From: Chlamydiales bacterium
Lineage (GTDB): Bacteria; Chlamydiota; Chlamydiia; Chlamydiales; JAAKFR01
Direction: 5' to 3'
Assembly (NCBI GenBank): GCA_022601445.1
Contig: JAJACP010000003.1
Location: 62,001-126,000 of the forward strand
DNA length: 64,000 nt
Below the pieces are notes generated by a model. The model was not told where the DNA came from. It saw only the letters and a program-made list of their open reading frames with translations, and did not search any database. How positions within the stretch are numbered: the stretch's first letter is position 1; each line of letters begins with the position of its first letter. Positions 8,256-17,719 of the stretch are shown here, piece by piece. Made by a program: the position numbers and the translations under genes.

Positions 8256-11200
8256 TTATTGACAACTCTCGCAACTCTCATCATCTAGACTACACGCTTT
8301 AGGTGTTTCTCTTTCTACGACCACACGGCTGGAGGCCGACTCGCTTTTCATCCAACGAGGCTGCAGCCCCCGTTTGTTGATATCGGTGGTCGACTTTTCA
8401 ATTTGTGTCGCCCCGAGTGAACGAAGGTAGTAGGTGGTTTTTAAACCTTTTTTCCAGGCCATCATGTACATGTCGTTCAACTTCTTCCCACTCGGTTCAG
8501 CTAAGTAGAGATTGAGCGACTGTCCCATGTCAATCCACTTCTGCCTGCGGCTACCACACTCAATCACCCAGTCGGGCTCAATCTCAAAAGCGGTTAAAAA
8601 GACCTTTTTAATCGAATTGGGGATCCGATCGATCTCTAAAATCGAGCCGTCAAAGTATTTGAGATCGTCAATCATCTCGGCATCCCATAATCCATTCGCC
8701 TTCAGTTTATCTACCAGGTAAGGGTTGAGGACGGTGAACTCACCTGAGAGATTGGATTTCACAAACAGGTGCTTGTACATCGGCTCAATTGACTGCGTCA
8801 CACCTGTGATGTTGGAAATGGTAGCTGTGGGGGCAATGGCCATCGTGTTACAGTTACGCATCCCATACTTGCGGATGGACTCACGGACAGGCGTCCAATC
8901 CATCCTTGCTGAGGTGTCCATTTCGTGGAATTCTTCGCCCCGCTCTTGCGTAAGCAAGCGGATGGAATCCATGGGTAAAATGCCCCGTTCCCACTTAGAT
9001 CCTTTGTAGGTCGAGTAGGGACCTCTCTCCTTGGCAAGCTCACTCGAAGCTAAAATCGCGTAGTAAGAGATCATTTCCATGCTCTCATCGGCAAACTCAA
9101 CCGCTTCATGACTGGCGTAGCTGATGTCGAGCTTGTAGAGCGCATCTTGGAAGCCCATCATTCCCAATCCGATGGCACGGTGACGCAGATTAGCGCGCTT
9201 GGCCTCTTCGATCGGATAGAAATTGATGTCGATCACGTTATCTAGCATGCGGATCGCCGTGCGCACAGTGGAAGCGAGTAGCTCTTGATCGATTTTTCCG
9301 TCCCGCACATGGGCGGGCATGTTCACCGATCCCAGGTTACAGACAGCCGTCTCTTCTACCGAGGTATTGAGTAGAATTTCTGTGCAGAGATTGGAGCTGT
9401 GCACTACACCACAATGATCTTGAGGGGAACGGACATTCGAGGGATCTTTGAACGTGATCCACGGATGGCCTGTTTCGAAAAGCATACCGAGCATCTTGCG
9501 CCACAGTTGTAGCGCTTCTACTTTTTTAAAGTGTTTGATTTCACCGGTTTCAGTCATTTTCTCATATTCGCAATACCGTGTTTCGAACGCTTTGCCATAG
9601 AGGTCATGTAGATCAGGGACATCGTTAGGAGAGAAGAGGGTCCACGTCTCTGCTCTTTCGACCCGTTTCATAAATAGATCGGGGATCCAGTTGGCGGTAT
9701 TCATGTCGTGTGTACGCCGCCGCTCATCGCCCGTATTTTTTCTCAGCTCGAGAAAATCTTCGATATCGAGGTGCCACGTTTCTAGGTACGCGCACATCGC
9801 TCCCTTCCGTTTGCCACCATTGTGCGCTAGACCAGCGGTTGTCATGTAAGAGGCGTCTCCTTCTACCTTTAAGTCAAAGACAAAGGGAGTCACCTCACAG
9901 GTTTCCTTTTTCTTCAAACGGGTAAACAAGTAGCCGTTATAAGAGAGCCAGTTTTGCTTGGACACCGGCTTACAGTTGACGCGTGAGGCAAGCTCAGGAA
10001 CTGCCGGAATCCGTACATCATAGCAGCGCATGGTTCCCTTAAAAGGAGCAGATGAGCCATCGCTCCTAGTGCCCACATGATCATAAGAGCGTGTCCGTGC
10101 ATTTCCTGCAGTTGGAACACCCAAGCGAAGCATTTGATAGCGCAGCCCCTCTGCCAAAGCGCGTGATGTGTTGGAAAAAGAGATCTCTGAGCCTCTTGAG
10201 ACATTTCCATCCGTTTCTATAAGACCTTGCACAAGAGCCAAGGTTTGTGCGGGAGGGAGATGGGATAGGCGCGGCGCAATCCGTTTTTTCCCGCTCTCAT
10301 CGTAAAGATCATCGTGGGTGAAGGGGAGAGTGCTCTCTCCGCTTCCTATAATGCGTCCAGAGGTTCCATCCCGCACAGCTCCACGGCCAGAGGCCCAATG
10401 GATCTGCTGATAGGTTTCCCCTCGCCCATTTTCCCAGAAGTGGATTCCACGCGCTTGTAGATAGGCGCGGACAAAGGCTAGGTGTGCATCTGTGCTCGGA
10501 TTACCAGAGACACCCCATTGAGTTTCTTTTTTAGAGAGATGTCCATCACCCAGCAAAATGCCATAAAGGCGTGCATCTTCTTCAGTGAGCGCCGGAACAG
10601 AGACCACCTCTTTAGGGATCACTTGTGCAATATAATCGCCCTGTTGTAAATCTTGAGCCTCTACCCATTCGCAGCCCACTTTCTCTTTTTCCAGCCACTT
10701 CATGGTGCGTGCAGTTGCTTGCTCCATTGGGACGCCACGAATGGCGTAAAAAGGGTGGCCAGCTGTAACTGAAATGGGATCAATCGTATGCTTGATGTGT
10801 AAAGAGACCATAGGATCTTTTTGGTTATAAGCAAGTTTTTCAGTGACTTCGCGGTAGCGGCCACTGATACCCAGCACAAGATCTCCTTTTTCAATTTCAG
10901 AAATCGGTTGTACACCTTGTGCTGTATAAACAAGTGTATCGGGAGCAAAACACTGATTAACTGCTACAGCTGTGTCGTTTGCGACTTTTAAGAAAGGGAT
11001 CACCCCTTGGCTCCGCCCGTTCGTTCCTTTAATCATTGAGCCGGTGGCCCTAACGTTGGTCCAATCATTGCCCAAGCCACCTGCCCACTTAGAAAGCTGA
11101 GCGTCATCAGAAATGATCTTATAAATATGCGAAAGATCATCCATCACAGTCGATAAGTAACACGAACTGAGCTGCGAGTGATTCGTTCCCGAGTTAAATA

Positions 11201-12614
11201 GCGTAGGGGTTGCCGACACATAAAGAAAGCGAGAAAGTGTGTGATAAAACTCAATCGCCCGCTTCTCTTTCTCTTTGCTTTCATTGAGCGCAAGTCCCAT
11301 GGCCACCCGCATCCACATGATCTGAGGTGTTTCCAAGCGGCGCTCTTGGTGGTGGATAAAGTAGCGATCGTAAAGAGTTTGTAGCCCCATATATGTAAAG
11401 GTTTGATCGCGATCGATCACAATCGCATCTGCCAGAGCATCCAGATCGAAGCTCAATAGATTCGGATTGATCCGCTCATGAGAAACGGCCATGCGGAAGT
11501 ACTCTTTAAAGTACTTCTTGTAGAGCTTTTTCAGGTTAGGGTGAGTGGCCTCTACGCCAATCGTTTCTCTATAGAGCACATCAAGAAGGAGGTTAGAAGC
11601 AACGTATGTGTAGGCCGGTTCCACTTCCACTTTGGCCCTGGCGGCCATAATATTAGCAAGGTCAACCTCGTGATCCTTAATGCCGTCGTAAAAATTCGCA
11701 ATGGCTTGTGTGACAAGCTCTTCAGGTGAGGTGAGCGTTTCATATCCTTTGCAGGCATGCGCAATGGTCTTGTGCAGTTGATTTTTGCCGAGCTTATAAT
11801 GCGAACCATCTTTACGCACGACGGTAAAAAATTGCTCGCCTTCTGTTTCAATATGACTCTCTTGCTCAACAAAAAGGGGCTCTTCATCTTGGTGCTTCTC
11901 CCGCTCTAAAGCGCGCTCGGCCCGATACAAGATAAAGTCTTTGGCCACCTCATAATACCCTCCGCTCATCAACATGTGCTCAATTGCATCCTGCACCATT
12001 TCAACGCTCAACACACCACCTGCGTGCGTTTTTTCCATTGCATGATCGACAACTAGGTTTGTAATGACATTCACCGACTCAATCACATTTTGGGGGGTGG
12101 GTCCGACTACTTTAAAGGTGTCGCGAAATCCCCGCTCTATGGCAGAGGCGATTTTCATCGGATTGAAACGGACAAACGAGACGCCATCACGGCGCAACAC
12201 TTTTAAGGCGCAGGGTGAGTCTTTTCTCAGTTTTTTGTGTGTATCGCGATAAATAATGTAGTCACGCGCCACATCGTGGTGTCCTGTCTCCATTAACTTG
12301 ACTTCCACAATATCCTGTATTCCCTCAACAGTTAGCAGAGCTCCTAGCGTAGATAGCTTAACTGACTCCTCGACAACAAGATCGGCAATGAGCTCAATCG
12401 TTTGCCGGATCTGCTCTGGGAGTGAATCGGGTTGATGAATCTCTTTTGTATCGCGAAAGGCCGCCTGTAGGGCGTGCACAATGCGATCACGACGAAACGG
12501 AACGAGCATTCCGTTACGTTTTACAATCGTGTATCCTTGGGAAGGGATTGTTTGTGTCTGCTTTGCCTCTTCCGTTTGGGGTGGGAGTGTGGCTGTTACT
12601 TGGTCTTCTCTCAT
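8256..12614 (-). CDS. nrdA: Ribonucleoside-diphosphate reductase alpha subunit with intein
   Basis: The catalytic R1 subunit, 1452 aa as encoded and 1074 aa if the intein (residues 555-932) is removed. The N-terminus carries three ATP-cone domains (roughly residues 27-115, 137-235 and 260-360), more than most R1 proteins. The catalytic core has the SSCYLST and NLCTEI cysteine regions, and the C-terminal CESC provides the redox cysteine pair. Without splicing the active-site barrel would be broken, so intein removal should be needed for growth. The gene is probably repressed by NrdR through two boxes at 12681-12728. Confidence 0.96.
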   Translation of the reverse strand: MREDQVTATLPPQTEEAKQTQTIPSQGYTIVKRNGMLVPFRRDRIVHALQAAFRDTKEIHQPDSLPEQIRQTIELIADLVVEESVKLSTLGALLTVEGIQDIVEVKLMETGHHDVARDYIIYRDTHKKLRKDSPCALKVLRRDGVSFVRFNPMKIASAIERGFRDTFKVVGPTPQNVIESVNVITNLVVDHAMEKTHAGGVLSVEMVQDAIEHMLMSGGYYEVAKDFILYRAERALEREKHQDEEPLFVEQESHIETEGEQFFTVVRKDGSHYKLGKNQLHKTIAHACKGYETLTSPEELVTQAIANFYDGIKDHEVDLANIMAARAKVEVEPAYTYVASNLLLDVLYRETIGVEATHPNLKKLYKKYFKEYFRMAVSHERINPNLLSFDLDALADAIVIDRDQTFTYMGLQTLYDRYFIHHQERRLETPQIMWMRVAMGLALNESKEKEKRAIEFYHTLSRFLYVSATPTLFNSGTNHSQLSSCYLSTVMDDLSHIYKIISDDAQLSKWAGGLGNDWTNVRATGSMIKGTNGRSQGVIPFLKVANDTAVAVNQCFAPDTLVYTAQGVQPISEIEKGDLVLGISGRYREVTEKLAYNQKDPMVSLHIKHTIDPISVTAGHPFYAIRGVPMEQATARTMKWLEKEKVGCEWVEAQDLQQGDYIAQVIPKEVVSVPALTEEDARLYGILLGDGHLSKKETQWGVSGNPSTDAHLAFVRAYLQARGIHFWENGRGETYQQIHWASGRGAVRDGTSGRIIGSGESTLPFTHDDLYDESGKKRIAPRLSHLPPAQTLALVQGLIETDGNVSRGSEISFSNTSRALAEGLRYQMLRLGVPTAGNARTRSYDHVGTRSDGSSAPFKGTMRCYDVRIPAVPELASRVNCKPVSKQNWLSYNGYLFTRLKKKETCEVTPFVFDLKVEGDASYMTTAGLAHNGGKRKGAMCAYLETWHLDIEDFLELRKNTGDERRRTHDMNTANWIPDLFMKRVERAETWTLFSPNDVPDLHDLYGKAFETRYCEYEKMTETGEIKHFKKVEALQLWRKMLGMLFETGHPWITFKDPSNVRSPQDHCGVVHSSNLCTEILLNTSVEETAVCNLGSVNMPAHVRDGKIDQELLASTVRTAIRMLDNVIDINFYPIEEAKRANLRHRAIGLGMMGFQDALYKLDISYASHEAVEFADESMEMISYYAILASSELAKERGPYSTYKGSKWERGILPMDSIRLLTQERGEEFHEMDTSARMDWTPVRESIRKYGMRNCNTMAIAPTATISNITGVTQSIEPMYKHLFVKSNLSGEFTVLNPYLVDKLKANGLWDAEMIDDLKYFDGSILEIDRIPNSIKKVFLTAFEIEPDWVIECGSRRQKWIDMGQSLNLYLAEPSGKKLNDMYMMAWKKGLKTTYYLRSLGATQIEKSTTDINKRGLQPRWMKSESASSRVVVERETPKACSLDDESCESCQ
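9819..10952 (-). mobile_element. LAGLIDADG homing intein in NrdA (378 aa)
   Basis: The intein starts at Cys555 ([10 protein letters not shown]) and ends with His-Asn (GLAHN, Asn932). The block B motif TAGHPF and two LAGLIDADG endonuclease motifs ([11 protein letters not shown] and [10 protein letters not shown]) are present, so it is a full-length homing intein. It sits between VNQ and GGKRKG of the R1 core. The residue after the C-terminal Asn is Gly instead of the usual Ser, Thr or Cys, which is unusual for standard splicing chemistry. Confidence 0.93.
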
Positions 12615-12680
12615 ACGTTTTTTTTCTCACTTTTTTGGAAATTACGCTTGCAAAAAAATCGCTCGTTCAAACCAGGAAAA

Positions 12681-12728
12681 ATACTACAGGTTGTGTCGTT
12701 CGCGCTTATGAAATACTATATATAGTAC
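12681..12728 (-). promoter_or_regulatory. Tandem NrdR boxes upstream of nrdA
   Basis: The box at 12713-12728 contains the perfect 14-bp palindrome TACTATATATAGTA. The box at 12681-12696 (ATACTACAGGTTGTGT) agrees at about 12 of 16 positions with the NrdR consensus. Their centres are exactly 32 bp apart, the spacing expected for paired NrdR boxes. On the minus strand a possible -10 TATATA lies within the first box reached, with TAGACA 16 bp upstream. The rest of 12615-12828 holds no gene. Confidence 0.8.
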
Positions 12729-12828
12729 CGGCGCGGTTAATGTCTACGGAAATTAATCTGCGTTTTCACAAAAACTCAAAAGCAAAGAGAATGAGAAATT
12801 TCGCGCGCAAAAATCCGACGTAAGTGTG

Positions 12829-13284
12829 TCATTTTAGATTCAAGATAAACTGGAAATGGTGCGCGCTGACAGGTTGCACAGACAAGCGTGATCCACGCTG
12901 TGTGACCATCAACTCTTCGAGCTCGGGATGTTGTTTTAATTCATGCAGAGTGATGACATTTGGGAACTTTTCGACAAACTCCACATCGACCATCATCCAG
13001 ATGGGTTTATCAGGGGAGGCTTTGGGGTCGAAGTGATCGGATTTAGGATCCCACGCTGTGTAGTCGGGGTGCGCCTCTTTGCAGACGCGGCAGAGGCCTA
13101 CAATTCCAGCGGGGTTGCAGCTAGAGTGGTAGAAAAAAGCGAGATCGCCTACTTGCATTTCATCACGCATGATGTTTCGTGCTTGGTAGTTACGCACCCC
13201 ATCCCAACTGGTTGTGTGCATGCGTTCTAGATCATCAATTGAGTAGCATGTTGGTTCAGACTTCATCAACCAGTAGCGTGTCAT
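12829..13284 (-). CDS. EVE-domain protein (151 aa)
   Basis: Begins MTRYWLMKSEP, the hallmark start of bacterial EVE proteins (thymocyte nuclear protein 1 type). The family folds like YTH/PUA domains and is thought to bind modified bases in DNA or RNA. The ATG at 13284 has AAAGGAG eight bases upstream and is preferred to the ATG at 13302. It lies between nrdA and pssA, a position where I recall no such gene in C. trachomatis. Confidence 0.9.
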   Translation of the reverse strand: MTRYWLMKSEPTCYSIDDLERMHTTSWDGVRNYQARNIMRDEMQVGDLAFFYHSSCNPAGIVGLCRVCKEAHPDYTAWDPKSDHFDPKASPDKPIWMMVDVEFVEKFPNVITLHELKQHPELEELMVTQRGSRLSVQPVSAHHFQFILNLK

Positions 13285-13434
13285 GGCGCGAGCTCCTTTC
13301 AAAAACGTAGAGGCATATTAAGTTATAGAGACTATAAACACAATTGCTGCAATGGCATGTTGCCATATGCAGCCATCGCCGCCGATTTACTACGTAATCG
13401 GCACATCAAAAATGGCTTTATCTGCTTAATTCGA

Positions 13435-13462
13435 TTGCATTTCTCCAAAATTTAGATATAAA
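13435..13462 (+). promoter_or_regulatory. Promoter for pssA
   Basis: TTGCAT (13435-13440), 16-bp spacer, TATAAA (13457-13462), about 28 bases before the GTG start at 13491. The 13303-13434 stretch shows no other feature. Confidence 0.55.
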
Positions 13463-13490
13463 ATGCTCTTTTACACTGTTTAGGTGAAAT

Positions 13491-14312
13491 GTGAAAAAAG
13501 TCTATTTGATTCCAAGCGGTATCACAGCATTCGGGTTGGCCATTGGCCTCTTTGTGATCTTTAAAACAAGTCTGGCTGATCCCGATCGAGGCCTTTTCTC
13601 TATTTTACAAGCCTCGGCTATCTTGCTCTTAATTGCAGGGATCGCCGATCTAGCCGATGGGGCTGTCGCGCGCCTGATTAAGGCTGAGAGTGAATTTGGT
13701 GGGCAGTTTGACTCTCTTTCAGACTCTGTCACCTTTGGAGTCGCGCCACCGCTTCTGATTTTGAAAAGCTTAACCGGTGGCGAAGACCTTGGAAGGCTCA
13801 TCACTCTCTTTGTGATCATTGCAGCGATGATCTACACGCTCTGTGGAGTGCTCCGCTTGGTGCGCTATAATGTGCATAGCAAAGATGCGGTGAATACTAT
13901 ACAGAAACACTTTACAGGCTTGCCTATTCCGGCGGCAGCAGCAGCAGCGATTTCGGCCGCTTTGATTTCCATCTCTCCCTGGGTGGAAGAGACGATCGGT
14001 TGGGGTGTGCAGACGCGCGCCTTCACTATGATGGGGGTGCTGGTTCTGCTGGGCTACTTTATGGTGAGTAAATGGAAATTCCCCAGCTTGAAAGCGCTGC
14101 ATTTTCGGGTGCACTCTTTTTATCTGGTGTTTGTACTAGGAGTGATGGGGGTTTTGATTCTCTATGGGATCCTGGACCACTTCGCTGAAGCGTTTTTCAT
14201 CGTCTCGTGGCTCTATCTATTGATTGCGTGGACACTCTCTATGATTCGGCTGATTGCCGGCAAACGGTCCAAAGCCCTTGTCGACTTTGAGCCCGATGAT
14301 CATGAAGATTAA
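13491..14312 (+). CDS. pssA: CDP-diacylglycerol-serine O-phosphatidyltransferase (273 aa)
   Basis: Integral membrane enzyme that makes phosphatidylserine from CDP-diacylglycerol and serine. The CDP-alcohol phosphotransferase motif DGxxARx8GxxxDxxxD is complete (DGAVAR, then GGQFDSLSD). About seven hydrophobic segments follow. The start is GTG at 13491. Its position next to nrdA agrees with the C. trachomatis order as I recall it, which supports pssA over pgsA. Confidence 0.88.
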   Translation: MKKVYLIPSGITAFGLAIGLFVIFKTSLADPDRGLFSILQASAILLLIAGIADLADGAVARLIKAESEFGGQFDSLSDSVTFGVAPPLLILKSLTGGEDLGRLITLFVIIAAMIYTLCGVLRLVRYNVHSKDAVNTIQKHFTGLPIPAAAAAAISAALISISPWVEETIGWGVQTRAFTMMGVLVLLGYFMVSKWKFPSLKALHFRVHSFYLVFVLGVMGVLILYGILDHFAEAFFIVSWLYLLIAWTLSMIRLIAGKRSKALVDFEPDDHED

Positions 14313-14343
14313 CCCCACTCCCTAGAAAGGAAGTGAGGTTTTG
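14313..14343 (+). terminator. Terminator-like hairpin after pssA
   Basis: CCCCACTCCC and GGAAGTGAGG pair at eight of ten positions around a short loop and are followed by TTTT. It begins just after the pssA stop. Confidence 0.5.
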
Positions 14344-14384
14344 GATCAGACTAGACTGCGTCAGCTGTAGTATGGGGGCACCAC

Positions 14385-14792
14385 CTACTGGCCTCCGCCT
14401 CCGCCTCCGCTACCACCTGCTGCGGCAGCAGCTGCGGCAGCACCACTTCCACCATCACCAGCTACCTCGCTTGAAGATGAAGTAGAAGATGAGTCATTTC
14501 CACTATTAGAAGTAGAAGGTTTGCGGATACAGCGTGCGGAGGCAGCTGACATGGCTAGCATGAGCAGGGCGGCACCAGGGCCTACAAGAGCGGCACCACC
14601 GACTGTGCCTAAAGCTGAGGCAAAAGGCGCTACGCCACTAAGAGCAAGAGCGCCGATGATGATTGCAGCAATGGCTGTGATGGCTGCTAGGCTAATTGTG
14701 ACCTTAGAGGTCGCACATGATTGGGCACGTTGTGCAGGAGCACTTTGAGTGCAGCTACGCAGCGCAGATAAAGGGTTACAAGAAGCAGTCAT
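14385..14792 (-). CDS. Small Inc-like membrane protein, copy 1 (135 aa)
   Basis: Two closely spaced hydrophobic segments (about residues 31-53 and 57-85) separated by a short turn form the bilobed pattern of chlamydial Inc proteins. The tail is low complexity: serine-rich, then runs of alanine and glycine encoded by simple trinucleotide repeats that could vary in length. Residues 20-70 are nearly identical to copy 2 (15646-16104). AAAGGAG lies seven bases before the ATG. The predicted membrane topology is seen; secretion into the inclusion membrane is inference. Confidence 0.75.
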   Translation of the reverse strand: MTASCNPLSALRSCTQSAPAQRAQSCATSKVTISLAAITAIAAIIIGALALSGVAPFASALGTVGGAALVGPGAALLMLAMSAASARCIRKPSTSNSGNDSSSTSSSSEVAGDGGSGAAAAAAAAGGSGGGGGGQ

Positions 14793-14825
14793 TTTCTATC
14801 TCCTTTTGTTGAAAATGAAAGAGTT

Positions 14826-14854
14826 ATGATAAATATATTGCTGTTTTAATTCAA
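14826..14854 (-). promoter_or_regulatory. Promoter for Inc-like copy 1
   Basis: On the minus strand TTGAAT (14854-14849), a 17-bp spacer, then TATCAT (14831-14826). The same elements and much of the spacer and leader recur before copy 2 at 16139-16167. Confidence 0.7.
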
Positions 14855-14868
14855 TTTTTTTTAAAAGC

Positions 14869-15582
14869 CTAAAGCCTAGCGATTCCACTTTGATTCGCGC
14901 TATCGGGGTTGGGCCGAGCCTCTACAATACGGTCCCAAAATGCAGAAAAGTCTTTCCACTTCTGCGCTCTCTGAATCAACCGGTCTGGATGGATGATCTA
15001 CCCTTGGAGCAGGGCAGAATCGATGGCCAGATCATGCATCCAGAGCGAATCCAGAAGATCCTTCACTTCTAGGTTATCTGTCCCGTCAACAAGATCTTTT
15101 AGTTTATGTGTTAAAATATCATTTGAAATAGCGTAGGCCCTTGCGTTTTCACTCTGGGGTAGCACAATGAGAAAAAAGTCTATGGCCTTTAAGTACTCAG
15201 CTTCCAATGAGTCAGAGCTCTATTTAACTGTAAGAATTTAGTTTCGCTCTAGATAGAAATGCTCAGTAAGGTGCGGCGTTTTAAACAGCATTTGCCAAGG
15301 TGCTTCGATTCGTTCTGTGTGCAACCCTAGGTTTGGATACACTTTTCCAAGATTGAGAAAAATGCCGTGCGGGTTGCTTCCATTATAAGGGTGTTCAGGT
15401 TCAGGGGAATCGATCGGGTACCGAATGAGAGGGCAACGGGCTGTTAAGCCTACTTCTCCTCTAAAGTCATCTAGAGACACTTCAGTTGGGTAGAAGCGGA
15501 AAGAGACCTTCTCTTGTGTTGGCGTGCTGTTTAAAAGAGGATGAAGTTGAGAGCCGCCACCTAAATTGAAGGTCGTAGATTA
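14869..15582 (-). pseudogene. Decayed gene in one frame with several in-frame stops
   Basis: A single frame gives protein-like sequence (for example VSFRFYPTEVSLDDFRGEVG, PHLTEHFYLERN, LIQRAQKWKDFSAFWDRIV) broken by TAA at 15240-15238, TAG at 15222-15220 and TAG at 15000-14998, with no frameshift needed. It ends at TAG 14871-14869 and has no good start codon; another TAA lies at 15582-15580. The frame is also the same as that of the upstream Inc-like gene. The family is not recognised. It is probably the remains of a gene of about 240 or more codons, perhaps once joined to the Inc-like gene. Confidence 0.6.
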
Positions 15583-15645
15583 TTGAACAACTGTTCCTTG
15601 TATCAGATTTTGGCTGATACAAAGACTGAGTTTTTTAACACCCTC

Positions 15646-16104
15646 TTACCTATCTGCATCATCTTCTTTTTGTTGTACTATAATTGTATTCGCTGTTGGA
15701 ACAGTTCTATTGCTGCTGTTGCAGTCATCATCTGTCTGGTCTGCTCGTATTTGTGCTAATAGTGCTCCCATTTCTGTTACATCCTGCTGTGAAGCAACAT
15801 GGTGAGTTGGTGGAGGTTTATCCGCACTCGCTGGTTTGCGTGTGCAGACTGCGCTGGCAGCTGTCCCAGCTAGTAAAAGTAGAGCAATACCAGAGCTTGC
15901 AAGAGCGGCGCCACCGACTGTGCCCAAAGCTGCAGCAAAGGGGGCTACACCACTAAGAGCAAGAGCGCCAATGATGATCGCAGCAACGGATGTAATGGCT
16001 GCTAGGCTAATAGTAGCCTTAGAGGTAGCGCACGACTGGACACAGTGCGCTGGAGTTATTCGAGCAGATTGATTCTCTGGTGTAGGAGTAGGGATAAGTG
16101 TCAT
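15646..16104 (-). CDS. Small Inc-like membrane protein, copy 2 (152 aa)
   Basis: A paralogue of copy 1 with the same two hydrophobic segments and the shared SCATSKATISLAAIT stretch. Its hydrophilic tail differs and contains no low-complexity runs. The ATG at 16104 is chosen because AAAGGAA lies upstream at the same place as in copy 1; an upstream ATG at 16131 lacks this. Near identity with copy 1 at DNA level in the membrane region suggests recent duplication or gene conversion. Confidence 0.75.
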   Translation of the reverse strand: MTLIPTPTPENQSARITPAHCVQSCATSKATISLAAITSVAAIIIGALALSGVAPFAAALGTVGGAALASSGIALLLLAGTAASAVCTRKPASADKPPPTHHVASQQDVTEMGALLAQIRADQTDDDCNSSNRTVPTANTIIVQQKEDDADR

Positions 16105-16138
16105 TTTTCTATTTCCTTTTGTTGAAAACAAAAGAACT

Positions 16139-16167
16139 ATGATAATTGCATTACTGTTTTAATTCAA
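16139..16167 (-). promoter_or_regulatory. Promoter for Inc-like copy 2
   Basis: On the minus strand TTGAAT (16167-16162), 17-bp spacer, TATCAT (16144-16139). It matches the promoter of copy 1 in both boxes and most flanking bases. Confidence 0.7.
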
Positions 16168-16292
16168 TCTTTTTTAAAAGCCTAACCATTCTTGCGCGGG
16201 TGGCGCTCTTAGGCGTAGCCTCCAAACTAGGATCCGCTGTTATTAGGTAGGAACGGCACATAGAATGGTGGGTGTAAAATAATTCCAGGCAA

Positions 16293-16676
16293 TCATGTCC
16301 TGTTCCTTGCTATTGCCGCTGCCGCTGCACGTTGTCCAGGGGTCAATGCGTTACTGGATCCAGAAGATCCACCTAGTCTGGCTTTTTGGCGCTGGTAGCG
16401 GATACAGCCAAGTGTGACACTTAGACAGGTAATCAGAAAACCGGCAGCCAAAAGAAAGGAGCCTCCAATAGTGCCCCCAAGGGCACTGCCTACCACCCCA
16501 ATGGCAGATCCTGGGTGGGCGGCACCGGCAAGGACTAAAGCGCTCAAAATCATCAGAGCAAGGCCCGCCACAGCTAGAAGGGCCACGGCTTTTTTTGTGG
16601 TGCCCCACGCTTCCGCTCGCTGAACGAGTGGGTGAGTCTCAAAGCGGTTGACACGTTCAAGAAGTAGGGAAGCCAT
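16293..16676 (-). CDS. Small Inc-like membrane protein, copy 3 (127 aa)
   Basis: A more distant relative of copies 1 and 2: two hydrophobic segments (about residues 30-55 and 60-90), then a basic stretch RYQRQKARLGG and a short polar tail. GAGAGG lies close before the ATG at 16676. The stretch 16177-16292 between copies 2 and 3 holds no gene. The bilobed membrane pattern is seen; an inclusion-membrane location is inference. Confidence 0.7.
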   Translation of the reverse strand: MASLLLERVNRFETHPLVQRAEAWGTTKKAVALLAVAGLALMILSALVLAGAAHPGSAIGVVGSALGGTIGGSFLLAAGFLITCLSVTLGCIRYQRQKARLGGSSGSSNALTPGQRAAAAAIARNRT

Positions 16677-16698
16677 TTTACCTCTCTTTTTTTGAAAG

Positions 16699-16727
16699 AT
16701 AGTACAGTTAATATTCTTTTAAATCAA
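16699..16727 (-). promoter_or_regulatory. Promoter for Inc-like copy 3
   Basis: On the minus strand TTGATT (16727-16722), 17-bp spacer, TACTAT (16704-16699). The architecture is the same as for copies 1 and 2, though the sequence is less similar. Confidence 0.6.
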
Positions 16728-16739
16728 TGTATAATTGTT

Positions 16740-17330
16740 TTAATAATTTCTCAGGAGAGTTAAAATAGTTCCTTGAATAGAGACATGATCTTCGCGGACC
16801 ATGAGCGGCTGGACATGAGGGCTGACCGATTCAAAGCGGATGTAAGGAGGCTCTGAATAGGCGCGCTTCACAAGGGTGATCTGCTCATCGATAAGCGCAA
16901 TCACCAGCTCTCCCTCTTCAAACTTCCGGCGGGGCGCCACTAAAACAAGATCGTCTGGCTGCAGGCACTCTTCCAGAAGCGACTCATCGGCGACGGTGAG
17001 CAGGTAACACTCTTCGCTAGGAGGAGAGGGGAAATGTACAGAAACAATTTGAGCAAACGTCTCAATGGCAGACCCACCGCGTAGCTTACCAATCAGAGGC
17101 ACCGTTTCCAAAGAGGGATCGGTTTGAAGCTTTAATGAGCGCGCTCCTTTTGAGAATTCTGAGACAACGCCCTTTCGCTTGAGTGTTTGGATGTGGTTGT
17201 AGACAGAGCCGAGAGAGGCAAATCCGAAAAAATCCTGAATTTCGCGATAGCTAGGACTGCACCGTTTTTCAGTGGCATACGATTCAATGAAGTCGACGAT
17301 TTCACGTTGTTTTTTGGTCAGCCCTTGCAT
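16740..17330 (-). CDS. lexA: LexA-like repressor with altered cleavage site (196 aa)
   Basis: The N-terminal winged helix (LTKKQREIVDFI, SPSYREIQDFFGF) and the C-terminal S24-type peptidase domain are complete. The catalytic dyad is present: S117 in ADESL and K155 in TLVKR. The scissile Ala-Gly of LexA aligns with Gly85-Gly86 (LIGKLRGGSAIE). If self-cleavage still works this would control a DNA-damage response; most chlamydiae lack a LexA. The ATG at 17330 starts the standard LexA N-terminus. Only 29 bp separate it from the divergent receiver gene. I see no clear SOS box. Confidence 0.85.
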   Translation of the reverse strand: MQGLTKKQREIVDFIESYATEKRCSPSYREIQDFFGFASLGSVYNHIQTLKRKGVVSEFSKGARSLKLQTDPSLETVPLIGKLRGGSAIETFAQIVSVHFPSPPSEECYLLTVADESLLEECLQPDDLVLVAPRRKFEEGELVIALIDEQITLVKRAYSEPPYIRFESVSPHVQPLMVREDHVSIQGTILTLLRNY

Positions 17331-17359
17331 ATTAGGACGAAATAGTACAAAAAAAAAGG

Positions 17360-17719
17360 ATGCGAAACAAGATTTTGATTGTCGATGCCGACCCAAGCGC
17401 GCGGCAAGCCTTAGAAGAGATACTTCAAGAAGTGGTGGAAAAGGGGGGCGAGTTCCTCTTTGCCAGCACCCAAGAAGATGGTTTGACCCTTTTAACAAAA
17501 GAGCACCCTCAGCTGGTGTTTGTGGATACTCTCCTTCTGGGCGAGAATGAAGAGGCGTGGAACCAAGAAGGAGTCCATGTTGTGGTGATGCAAATCGGTC
17601 ACCAGCAGGATCAGTACCGTGCAGACGTTCTGCTCAAGCCGCTGAGGCCTCATCAGGTTCTTGAGAAGTGTCAGGCCTTTTTGGGAAAAGAAATCTCTCC
17701 ACAGATGCCCCCCATGTGA
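17360..17719 (+). CDS. Single-domain response regulator (receiver) protein (119 aa)
   Basis: CheY-like fold signatures: acidic pair D9/D11 (ILIVDADPS), phospho-acceptor D56 (LVFVDTLL) and the conserved lysine K93 (LLKPL). There is no output domain, so it would act by protein contact or as a phospho-relay. No sensor kinase is in the window. Its end overlaps the convergent PAP2 gene by 86 bp. Its start lies 29 bp from the divergent lexA start. The sequence before the ATG is a run of A followed by AGG with almost no spacing. Confidence 0.75.
   Translation: MRNKILIVDADPSARQALEEILQEVVEKGGEFLFASTQEDGLTLLTKEHPQLVFVDTLLLGENEEAWNQEGVHVVVMQIGHQQDQYRADVLLKPLRPHQVLEKCQAFLGKEISPQMPPM

Noticed and set aside
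12422-12823. 133-codon plus-strand frame over the nrdA promoter
   Set aside because: It covers the NrdR boxes and the nrdA start on the other strand and has no recognisable protein features.
15598-15622. 9-bp hairpin TTGTATCAG/CTGATACAA as a terminator of Inc-like copy 2
   Set aside because: No T tract follows it on the minus strand; it remains only a possible structure in the decayed region.
17331-17498. Extended N-terminus for LexA from 17498
   Set aside because: It is the antisense of the receiver gene; LexA homology begins at 17330.
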